Shown here piece after piece: positions 1 through 10,400 of a DNA stretch of 64,000 nt. The notes beneath the pieces are model-generated. The model was given only the letters and a program-made list of their open reading frames with translations, searched no databases and was not told the DNA's origin. Location: positions 40,077,076 through 40,141,075 of the forward strand of contig NC_087069.1 in NCBI RefSeq assembly GCF_963678635.1, in the 5' to 3' direction. Origin of the DNA: Symsagittifera roscoffensis (Eukaryota; Xenacoelomorpha; Acoela; Convolutidae). The translations under genes were made by a program, and so were the position numbers. Position 1 is the first letter of the stretch, and every line of letters starts with the position of its first letter.

Positions 1-1879
1 AATAAGCTGGAAAATTGGAGCAGCAAAAACTTTGTTACTTTTGTACCATATTTCAAAATAAGGTCTTGCTGTTGTAAAAATAGATAATGATGTGATAATA
101 TGACCTGGCAAGAAATTTGTTGAACAATAAAAAAAATTGTATGAAAGAATAGGAAAAAGAGGGAGAGGAAAAGAACGGTCATTTATTCTGAGATAGACAC
201 CTGAGGCTCTATATACGCCATAGTTTACTATCTTGAGCGAATGATTGAATAGGTACAGGAAATCGATTAGGAATTTTTTATGGTGGAGGTCCTCCATAAC
301 CATGGAGGACTCTTCCAGATTCGCGCAATTTTTTTTATTTTTCTTTTCGTAGATTAGGTTGACCGAAATTTGCTTCGCCAATCATCAATAAATACTAAAA
401 AAAATTCCAAAAATTGGGCGTTAAAAAACATCAATTTGGATCAAATTATCTATCAAATTATCAGCCAACTACGCATTTTAGAACCGCCGTATTATTTAGA
501 ACTTGAAAAATTATACTTTTAATTTTGTTGTGAATAATTGACAAGCTGTTTGAAGTACAACTAAACGTGTTTAGTAGCACTGGTAAAATTTTGATAAAGG
601 TATGACCAACAAATTAAATTTAAAGCGAAAAAAGTTTTTTAAGAGAGGAAGTTGTTTATATTCGTGTCGAAGAAGAAAGCCTTGAAATTGTATCCCGTTT
701 GGTAAAAACAATAATCAAAGAGGGATAAAATGTCATTTGATTAACAAATTAGGTAAACACGCTGAAGATCTATATTTAGCTAATTTTAAACTCCTTTTAA
801 GGTCAACCGGTTAGTAAAAAGCAAAACAAAATAGGTTTAAATGGCATTGAAAGTTCGTTCTAAGATTGCTCGGCTGTAAAAAAGAAATCTTTGAAAAAAA
901 ATCAAAAATGAGCTTTAAAATGAAATTAAGCTTTCAGTTATACTTTGTATTTCACCAAAAATTTTGAAGAAAAGCAAGATGGTCGCGTCGAGGTTTTTGT
1001 TCTGAGGAAATTGATTAGATCAGTATTGTTGTCGATGACTTGTCAGAAATTAATCAAACAACTGATTGCGTCGTTTGAGGTGTCATGCTGCGGCTTTTTC
1101 TAATTGCATTCACAACTCTCGTGAAAAAAAAGCGTCGAAACAAGCGTAATTATTGTTTCTTGTTCTTTTTTCCGATATTTTATCTTCACTACGTATTACA
1201 TCCTGTGTGTCTTCCACCAAAATATATAGAAAAAGAATAATTCTTTTTGAAAAAAAATGTAATATCTTCGAATGATATGAGGTAAAATCACTATGATTTT
1301 CATCCATTTTTTTATAATTTAGAGTTTTTATCGGTTTGAAAAACGAGATTTTATGTTTTTAATCTTAGCAAAAACTTATCAAAAAAATAAGTAGCAAAGG
1401 TATGGTGATCATACCTTTGTTTATCAAACCGAAAGAATGTTGTATATTGACAACTGATTAGGTTTATGATAAGACCAACCTTTTACCAAACCCAGTCTTT
1501 ACAAGACAACAAAATAGTAAGTTAGGTAAAACACTAAACTCAGACGCCGCTTTGGTTCCGCTGCGCCGCTTATACTCAGCACGAGATGTATCTTGCTCAA
1601 GGATTAGTGTTCAACACTACATCATTCAAAATTTAGTTCCACTCGAGATTCAAAAAGGAAATGGTCAAAGCAACCAAAATGCTGCTGAGAACTCATCTGA
1701 TAATTCTCTTTAACGAGACTAAAATTCTTTACTGCATCATTTGTATTGTAATGTTTTTCCATTTTGGTAAAAAGCAGGTCTTGTAACAAAAAATGTCATC
1801 AATTGGCAAGTAATAATCAAATTCAAGTAAATTTTTGGCAATTTTGGGCACTTACCTATGCGCTCCGGTTGGTGCGGGT

Positions 1880-1927
1880 AATTTGTATCGTTTGCTATTG
1901 AATAATTTGTATCGTTTGCTATTGAAT
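1880..1927. repeat. Exact 24-bp tandem duplication
   Basis: Two identical 24-bp units, 1880-1903 and 1904-1927, lie head to tail. They are directly visible and probably a recent slippage or repair product. Confidence 0.9.
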
Positions 1928-2699
1928 TGTACAGTCATCGGTGCCAATTTTTTAGTAGAACGGTTTTTGCATAAATTTAAAACAAGAGAGGTTATGCAGC
2001 CTTAGCAGATTTTGACTGACAGACTAGTATTTGACCTAAAAACTGATATACCGAAGTCAAAGGGTGCATAACCTGGGTCTCAGCTTCCCAAATAAAAACA
2101 ATCATCTCACCGTTTGTCAACAAAACTCTAAGCAAAACAAACTAGTTCAGCGGCAAACACTGATTCACGCCAACAATTCCTCTCGTGTCAAGTGTACGCG
2201 CAGTGGAGCTAGCGGCTTTTTTTGTCAATACCGCGTTTGAAGTTAGAGATCTGACTTGTTTTTTTTTTGAGTCTGCTAAAAATTAATCTGCTAAAAAACC
2301 GGTCTGCTACATGTTGTATTCAGATATACTTGCATTTTTTCCAAACATGAAAAAACACTGAATATTCACTTTGGTTTTTATCAAAATCATCGCTGTTTTT
2401 GCTGATGGATTATTTTCAATCAATTTTCAAAATTTATGGAAATTTTTTGAATCATAGGATTTTTCTAATGCCGTTGTTGCCTTTAGAGAAGTTTCCCGGG
2501 TTGAAAATAACTTGTTATACAACTTCCAAATATGAAAAACTTCTTACCATACAATTTCAAACGGTTCCATCGTACAGAAAATTGTATGAAAATTCTATGT
2601 AAAACATTTTTTTGTATAAGAAAATTATATGATAAATATTTTTCCATAAACCCAAAAAAAATTTATTTCAATTTCTGATTTTATTCTAGATTGTTTTCG

Positions 2700-3300
2700 T
2701 AACTGGACGCAAATGACAAAGGCCCTGGTTTACTCAAAGCCGGAGTAACCAGAGATGGACGGTCTCGCATTTGTAATGCTCAGAAAATGACCTGAATTGT
2801 CTTACTCAAATGATATAACGAAAGTGACTAACTTTTATATTTTGGCAAAAATTTTCAACGCTGATTATTTTCAAAATTTGAACTTTTAATTTATCAGACA
2901 TTAATCAAGGCATTCAAAAAAATGCCATAAAACAAAAAAGAAGTTTGTAGCGTTTTTGAACAAATTTTTTTTTGGAAAATGATTGTTTGAGTACAAAATT
3001 CGATTTGCGATTGAAAAAAAAACACAAAGAAAATTTGAGGTTCATATCGCCATCAAAAAAAATACTAGTCATACAAATTCCTCTTATGTTAAGTTCATGA
3101 CTAGCATTTTTGACAAAAAATTTTTCTTTTTTAATTAGTACGAAACGCCGATTTTTATGCCGAACCAAAAATTTTTTTTTGAAATTGGATGACAACCGTT
3201 TAGCAAATTGTATGAAGTTTTTATGATTAGTGTTCTATAAGTCTTAGTTTATGGAATTGTATGATTAGCGTTTTCGATCTATGAAGGTCAATCTGGCTTA
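2700..3300 (+). repeat. Dispersed repeat family A, copy 1
   Basis: This block aligns in the same orientation with 62070-62670. Shared landmarks are the phrase TGGTTTACTCAAA near the start, TATCAGACATTAATCAAGGC in the middle (about 2895-2914) and GAATTGTATGATTAGC near the end (about 3254-3269). Divergence is high, with many small indels, so it is an old copy. No coding capacity or clear terminal structure was seen. Confidence 0.7.
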
Positions 3301-3850
3301 TTAACCTTTCAAGGAACAAAATGTTTGCATGAGGCAGCTAATTTCTAATCTGCTTCTCGAGTTATAAGGTTTGCAGTGGTTTTCCTCAACGGGTTGAACT
3401 GCTGCTGTGTTCCGTATAGGCCCAAGGGGAACAATTATTACATTCTCATCAAATTTGCTCGAGGTGCTGAAATATTCGCAAAACAATTTCTTCTTGTTTT
3501 CAGGGAGAACCATTTTTAAAGCAAATTTAAAATCCTCGCAAAAATTGTAAATCTGCATTGCTTTAGGTGTTTCCTGACTAGTTGATTCCATGCAGTTGCT
3601 GCTTGCCAGTACCACATTTTAATTTGCTATTTTATCGATTCCATAAAACTACAGAGTTGTATTTAAAAAAAAAAACACACGACACCAAGTTGGCTCTGCT
3701 TTTTTGAATTGAAATCACGAAAACTCATCACGAAATGAAATCACGAAATTAGAATGCTTCCAAGTTCCATCCATTGCTGGCTTTTTTTCTTTTAAAAACG
3801 TGTCTCTGAAGAGATTTGAGTTAATTTTTTCAAACTGACTTTTGTTTTAG

Positions 3851-6543
3851 GTTGATTACTTCAGAAAAACTCAAGATCACCAGTCAGATGCAGAATACCA
3901 ACAGCAGCAACTAAGATCCAACATCGAATCAAGGTCAGACAAAGTTCTTACCAAAAAACAACATTTAATTATTTGGGTTTTTTTTCAAATTGCGTAATCA
4001 GATTTTTGTTTGCACTTTTCTATCTTGACTTATATCAGAGCTGATTTTTACAAAAATGTGCTGTGCGATTAAGGAACAAACAATGTGAGTTTCAAAAAAA
4101 ATCATAAAAAAATCAGACATTGAAAACAAGGATAGCCGGTTACTGTGCAAGTAGCACAGAATGTTCCGACCACAGTCTTTAAGAAACTACAAAATAAAAC
4201 TTTTTTTTTCAAATTAGTTTTTCTGCGTGGGGTGATAAAAAAGTGTGACGTAAAACTAAATATGAGGCATAAAACTAAATATTTGAGGCAAACATTTATT
4301 AGAAAGATGACTAGAAAAACAAAAGTAGAAAAATTCAAAAGATTTCAATTTTTTTTTGCAGAAAATTAATAATTTTTTGCAGTTTTTGGTTCCCAGAATT
4401 GAGCTACAAAACTCCAAAATTTTTTTTACTTGCTTAAAATTAAGTTTTAGCGCTTAAATTTTAAATTTCTCTTAATTAAGTTGTTGTAAGCCTGCTCGCC
4501 TGCTTTATTCGCTCGAATTAAGACGAAAAAATCATTAATTTTTTCAACACAGGAAAATTTTTTGGAAACTTTTTAATGTTGTTCGATTCACGACTGAAAG
4601 GGTTTTAATATGATTTAAAATTTATTAATCACTCAACTCAGTCCGATTATTATTTGTGGTAGCTGGTTAAAAACTAAAACACACCCGAAATTGTGTGATT
4701 TAAAAGTGACAAAATATTTTGGATTTTACATTATTTAGATTTATTGGGGAAAAAAATTTACTTTTAGTTTTACAAAAACTATCGACAATATAATCGATTA
4801 TTGATGCCAATTTTAAAAACTACATCCATATTTATCTTCCAATCTTGTTTAGACTGTTGGAGGTGCGTGACTCTTTGGTGGATCTTCGCAACAGATTCAT
4901 GAAAGAGGAAAGCGAGCGGAGAAACACAGAACAAGCATTCACCAAAAGGTTAACTCGATTTCGCCAGAAAATCATCATGGATTTTTTGTACGATTAACAA
5001 AAACGTATTGCATAAATACTGTTCAACAACAGTATATGTTTTCTATTCAAAAATTGAGTTTTTTTACACTTGAACACTGTGAAGTAAATTTTAGACAAAA
5101 GATCAAAAGTTACCAAAAATTCAATTTTCTATTTTTTGTTATGTTGACTTTTTTTCCTTTTAAGATTATCAAAACTTTTGTTTTCCAGAAAATTTTACCT
5201 ATTGTTTCTACAAGTGCTTTGGCTCAATCAGATTCTGGCTGTCATTTTTTGAAAAGTTCCCTTTTTTCTAAAGTCTATCAGAGCTTGAACTTAAAAAAGC
5301 GAATTATCAGACCGAAAAAATGCCACATTTTTCAACTACTATTTCCTTCTTAGTCAAAAATTCCTGTGCACGCTTCAGGAATGAAAAATTTAAAATTACT
5401 TTCTAGATTGTCGGAAGAACATACGCAAATAGCAGACCAGAGCAGACAGATGGACGATCTCAGACACGAACTGGCTAGACTGTCCTCGTCTACGAATCAG
5501 GCATTCGACAGGTAAGAGTTGAAGACAATTAAATTTCGTGCAAAAGTTCTCAAAACTTTCAATCACACGGCTTCTCTCAATTGAATGGCTTGAATCGAAC
5601 GGCTTCTTTGTTCAATCAACTACTCCTGAAACTTTCAAACTCGTCCTTACCTCTTTTTAAGTCCGAATTAGCGCCTTAAAGGATGAAACATTCAACCAAA
5701 AGTGAGCGATTAATACGACATAGTTGCCTGATTTCAACAGGTAACAAAAGAGGTCAAGTGGGAGCTGAAAACTAAACCCCTATCGAGTTATAAGATGTTT
5801 ATAGAGAAATGAAGTGTACCTGAAATTCCCTAAAACCACCTCCCCCCCCCCCCCCAAATAAATTAACTCTTGACTGTTTTTACTTTATGATATAGGGAGC
5901 GTGTGGAGTTTGGGGAGCGTGTGATGAAGAGCGAGGAAGACCAGAAGAGGAAGTTGTATGCTTTGGAAGTGGCACTCAAAAACGACCTCCTGGGAAGAAT
6001 CTCAGAGTTCGAAAAAGTAAAGGAAACTATAGAAGTCTAAGAAGCGTTTTTCAAGCTCCCAGTCATTTCCTATTTCCGCCACAGTTACTTCCGCTCCAGT
6101 CATAAAAACCACCACAGAAATGAGTGCTTTTGCGGCGGAAATGACTGCTTTTTTTTGGGGGGGGGGGAGTGTCTGGTCACGACTTTTCATAATAAGCCAG
6201 TCATAATTTAGTGCGTTTCATGCAAAAAAGTGCTCTGTTTCTGTCTATCACTTTTTCATATTTTAAAATCCAAATAATCTATAATAATTTTCCGAAACCA
6301 AAACGTTTTTTTTTTTGAAACGTAAACATTTTTTTGATTGATTCATGTTTTTCCAAACCCCAAAAATTTTACTCTTGTATAAAATGTTGGCCTGTTATTT
6401 TGTTGTGTTTTTAGATGTACCAATCGGAGAAGGAGCACCGACATGCATCTGAGAAAGTGCTGCGTGATGAGTCACATGGTGCACTTAGTGAGATGCAGAA
6501 GAAGATGGATGCTGAGATTGGGGAACTCAAGAAGAAGATCAAG
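3851..6543 (+). CDS. Host coiled-coil protein, visible exons 1-5
   Basis: Exons 3851-3933, 4853-4948, 5407-5511, 5896-6016 and 6415-6543 are each bounded by AG and GT (GTCAGA, GTTAAC, GTAAGA, GTAAAG, GTTAGT) and keep one reading frame. They encode highly charged helix, rich in Glu, Lys, Arg and Gln with heptad-like leucines (for example LRNRFMKEESERR and SEMQKKMDAEIGELKKKIK). Base composition is clearly more GC-rich than the introns. The first visible exon starts at phase 0 with Val, so it is internal; no start codon or upstream exon was recognised. The protein continues at 39523. It probably is a structural or cytoskeletal coiled-coil protein; I do not recognise the family. The next intron received the Polinton. 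Confidence 0.85.
4131..4760 (+). repeat. Dispersed repeat family B, intronic copy
   Basis: The block begins with GGATAGCCGGTTACTG (about 4131) followed by GTAGCACAGAATGTTCCGACC, and aligns with 48783-49330, with weaker copies at about 47570-47700 and 32150-32360. A later landmark is the TTCGATTCACGACTGAAA phrase near 4578. Same orientation as the 48-kb copy. No protein is supported; the open frames on both strands here are chance. Confidence 0.65.
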
Positions 6544-6854
6544 GTTAGTCACCAATAGCCCAAAAATCAACCAATATCACCACTAAACTAAACCAAAAAA
6601 GAAACCAAAAATCATTCAGACCACAATTTTTTAAAAATGCAGTTTTTTTTGCGCTAGAAAATTCATAAATGGCGGCACTTTTCAAAAAAAAAGTTTGGCA
6701 TAGCGTGCGAACAAAATAAAACTCAAACGATATTGTCAGTTTTGCCCACTTTTTACCTGAGAAACGGGACAAATGTGGCATGATTGCATTTCAATTATCC
6801 TTATTCAGTGAACCTTCTTCGATGAAACTTAATCAATGAACCTTAGAGAGTGAA

Positions 6855-6860
6855 CAAACC
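6855..6860. repeat. Target site duplication of the Polinton, left (CAAACC)
   Basis: CAAACC lies directly outside the left terminus and is repeated perfectly just outside the right terminus at 24767-24772. Six bases is the duplication length known for Polinton/Maverick integration. Confidence 0.95.
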
Positions 6861-7079
6861 AGTAGTATTGTATCGTGTCCCGGATCCTAAGGGGGGGGTC
6901 CTTCCTAAGGGGGGGGGGTCCTCACGTAAAGCAAAATCCTAGGAAAGGGGTCCTTAATTTTTTGGAGGACCCCTATCCTAGGATTTTGTAAATGATCGCA
7001 AGTTCCCACCCCTAAAGTAAAAGACCCCCTCCTTAGGATCTTGTTAAGCTGAGCTCAACAACCGGGACGCGATACAATA
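6861..7079 (+). repeat. Left terminal inverted repeat, self-complementary
   Basis: It matches the reverse complement of 24548-24766. The outer about 125 bp are nearly identical to the right copy (a G-run length change and a few substitutions); the inner half is more diverged. The repeat folds back on itself: TATTGTATCGTGTCCCGG (from 6866) pairs with CCGGGACGCGATACAATA (to 7079); GATCCTAAGG pairs with CCTTAGGATC; and an inner palindrome carries AAAATCCTAGG and CCTAGGATTTT. Two runs of eight and ten G follow two CCTAAG motifs, candidates for G-quadruplexes. Confidence 0.93.
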
Positions 7080-7456
7080 ATTCCTTCTAATTCCTTTGAA
7101 AGCGGTCCCTTTTCCCGCGATAATTAAAATTAATCGTCCTAATTCCTGAACTTTTCTTTTTTCGTCCTAGTTTCATGTGGATATCATTTCCTGGCTTTCT
7201 TTCTTTTCGTCAAAGATTTGTCATGCTATTAAAGTTTATTATTCAAAACAAGCCTAAGGATTTCACACATTTGTTTGAATTAACACTTGGTTTGTGTCTA
7301 CTAGTTTATTTGCCTGAAGCTATTTATGTTAAAACAGTGATTGAGCTCAATACGAGTATTTTATTAGTTGTAAATTGGTAAAAACCAAAACATATACAAG
7401 TCGAAGTATAAAAAGGACGAAGAGTAAAAATCATCTGAAAATATATGTTTCAGACT
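7080..7456. other. Left spacer of the Polinton, no gene seen
   Basis: The 377 bp between the left terminal repeat and the end of PolB hold AT-rich DNA with one short open frame (7175-7381, +) that has no recognisable domain. The polymerase gene ends towards the terminus; an AATAAA hexamer (minus strand, 7463-7468) overlaps its last codons and could serve as the polyadenylation signal. Confidence 0.5.
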
Positions 7457-10400
7457 TTAATGTTTATTGTTTTGGTTTTCTTTGCGGTGTTTTTTAGATG
7501 GTCGTTCTTCTGAAGCTTCAGATAAAATAAATGGGTTTTTTATAGGGGGACGTTCACGGACTCGGCTACTAGAAGTTTCTTCTTCTTCTTGCAGCTCTGC
7601 TTCTGAGTAGGGCCGCTGTAAAAATCCCCAATCCGGGAGTGTAAAATCGGGAGAACTGTTATCAGTTTCATTGTATGAGTTGGCCCACTCGGTGTCCATG
7701 TAAATGTCTTCTAGAAAAGCATTTTCTTCAGCGGCTTTATGGCCAAAGGGCACTGTCGAAATTCCGTCGAAAAGTAGAAAACGTTTTGAGTCGAATGGTG
7801 ATAATGCAAGTTTGTTTTGTTTCACTGTCATATTGGTGTGACCTTTCGAAACTATATTATAGTTGTATACTCTCATTGTTTTTCCAGTGAATAATGTGTC
7901 CCTGAAGGTTTGGTGGACCAGTTCTCTCTGTGCACTCCGTTTAATTCCTTTGGCACTCAATTTTTGAGTGCCTTCTAAACAATAGCAAAATTATTATTCT
8001 TTTCTACAACGTTGGGGATAGCTTCATTTCACTTCAGCAACTCAATTTATACCGAACAAAATTTGATTCATTTTACCAAAAAAGAGCAGAAGACTCTAAA
8101 TTATGATTAAAAAAGAGGAAACAAGAGGGAATATGTTGTCAGATAAATCAACGTTTAGGCAACATTGTATAATGTTGCCTAAATCAGCTAAATGCCCATA
8201 GTTTAATGCAACAAATTAAGGGGTGTAGGTAGGTTGGTGGTGGTATTTTTGTTCTGTAAAAGGTAGGAATGGGGGGTGGAAGGGTGGCTTAAATTTTATT
8301 TACCATTAAGGACGACCGAATATAGTTTCGGTTTTAGGGCGATGAATTCTCTGATCGGCTTCCCACCAGTCTCGTCTTTGAACTTCAGCACAACTTTCTT
8401 GTTGGTATCCTCGAACAAGAAATCGTCCTTATCGTAATTTGAAAAGTCGAAATCAGCTTTTATTTTCTCCAAGTCTCGGTAAACGTCATCAGTTTTTATG
8501 GCGTAAATAAAACTATCCGTGTCGGAGTAAAGGAGTTCCAAGTTTAGATTTGGTTTCATTTTTTGATAGTGAAACTGAAACATGAAACGCTTGGCGAGGT
8601 CTAGGATGGTCGCACCAACTATCATAGGTTTATCCCACAATATTTTTGTTACTGAAAAGCTAATTGTGGCTAATTGATCGTCAATGATTTGAAAGCTTTT
8701 CATTGTGCTCAGAGCTGTTTTTTGTAAAAGTTCTCTCTCATTCCTTACAATCTCCAGCTTCTTTCTTCCTAACTTAGACTCCATTGTCTTACCGAAAGCT
8801 GAATTAACAATTAGCTTGTAGAAGTTCTCCTGGAATTTATTTACCGCGGCTTTTCGTAGGCGGGTGTTGAGGTCGACAAAGGGTGCCATCCAGTGACTTT
8901 GGCGGAACTGAAGAACTTTTCCGAGGTGAGTTATTTTCATTCCTAGCTCATGGTACAATTTTAGGGTAAGGTAGTGCAAAACATAACCTTCTTTAGGATG
9001 CAAGGTCTGTAGAAGCTTTGGCACTTTTGGCAGTGTGGTGATTCCCAATTTTCCCAACATGTCGACTTGCTCGTTGCTCATTGCACCGATGTCCACTACT
9101 TCACGAGAGGGGGCAAGGGGGTAATCAGCAAAGAAGTCGTGAAGCTCTTCGGGTATGGTTAAATTGACTTCAACTATATAACCCCATTCTGATGTTTCGC
9201 TGGTGAGCAGTATGTCTGCCAGACTTTTTTCAACTATTGAAAAATCGTTTAAGGGCAAAGGGCAGTGTTTCATTATCCCCCCGTACAAATTGTTTGCATC
9301 AATATTGAGGATGTAGCTTGATGGTTCTGAGGGCGAAAAATCGTCGAGGTATTTATTGTTTGCTTTGTAAAATCGGCGCGCGTAAATCGACGACATGCCT
9401 CCTCGTATCATTCGCTGCACAAGGTCTAGATGTTCACGGTCCGTTAAGAGTTTCAGTTCGGGCTTACAAACTTTTAGAAAGGCGTCCCCGGAAAGGTTAC
9501 TTGCCGTGAAGTAACAGGCGCAATCCAGCCCGTATGTTTGATAGCAAACTTCACGAAAAGCTTCGAAAACGGAAGCAAGCAATAGCACATCTGTAGTCAA
9601 GTACAAGTCGTGGTAATCACCAAGTGAGCCACACTTCAGTTCGGTGAAAACTTTAAGGGCATGATTGTACTCGCTTCTTGAAACACTCACATCCCCTCCT
9701 GTTAGACTATTTTTCCACATTGCTCGTGGGGGAAGGCGAGTTTCTCGGAATTTTTCGAATGAGTTGAAGTATGAGTAGGGGTAATGCCCTTTCTGTTTCA
9801 ACAGACTGACTTTTTCACGTGAGTGACCGAGTTTTTCAAAATAGTTCTCCAGCAGAAAAAACTTTTCGTTGGGCAAATTATCGACAAGTTTTGCCAACGA
9901 TGCCAGCATGAACCTATACGAATCGATGAATCTCAGATTTTCGTAGAGTTTTTTGATTTTTCCGTTTTTGTCCGTGTACGTTTTTATGTAGACTGAGATT
10001 GTCAAGGATATATATTTTTCTTCAGATGCGGGTATTACGGAAAAAGTGTTTTCCGAATCGCTTTTTGCCAGCGCTTTGATTATAAAGTGTAAATCATAAT
10101 TTGACAAATTATGAGCTACCACTGGAATGTAATTTGTTGTTTTTCTATTAACGTTACACTCATTGTGTGCCCAACCCAGAAACTTGTTGGTGTAATGGCA
10201 ATGATCAAGTACCACTTGATCATTGTCGGAAAAATCATTCTCGCATATCCAACAAATTGTAGCATCTTCCCGTTCCTGGTCTGTTATACCAGTGAAAGTG
10301 TAATATTTCCTTTTTTCTACGTAAATTTGTCTCGCTAACGATTCAAGGGAGCTAATTAGCTCTTCCATCACATTCGGTCCTATTTTAAGCTCAAACTTTA

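Larger units (their letters stand above)
1..3850. other. Non-coding flank/intron with repeats, no gene supported
   Basis: No exon with good splice sites and coding character was found here, so the upstream exons of the coiled-coil gene either lie outside the window or are hidden. It holds an exact 24-bp tandem duplication (1880-1903 and 1904-1927), a 10-bp-arm hairpin near 1394-1418, a 9-bp-arm hairpin near 288-309, and a dispersed repeat (about 2700-3300) whose partner lies at 62070-62670. A minus-strand open frame at 3301-3615 looks mildly protein-like but matches nothing I recognise. Confidence 0.5.

Noticed and set aside
3301-3615. 104-codon minus-strand frame with mild protein-like look
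   Set aside because: No homology recognised, no neighbours on that strand, and partly next to a dispersed repeat. Kept only as a possible decayed fragment.
7175-7381. 68-codon + strand frame in the left Polinton spacer
   Set aside because: Short, hydrophobic by base composition, no conserved motif; chance length for this AT content.
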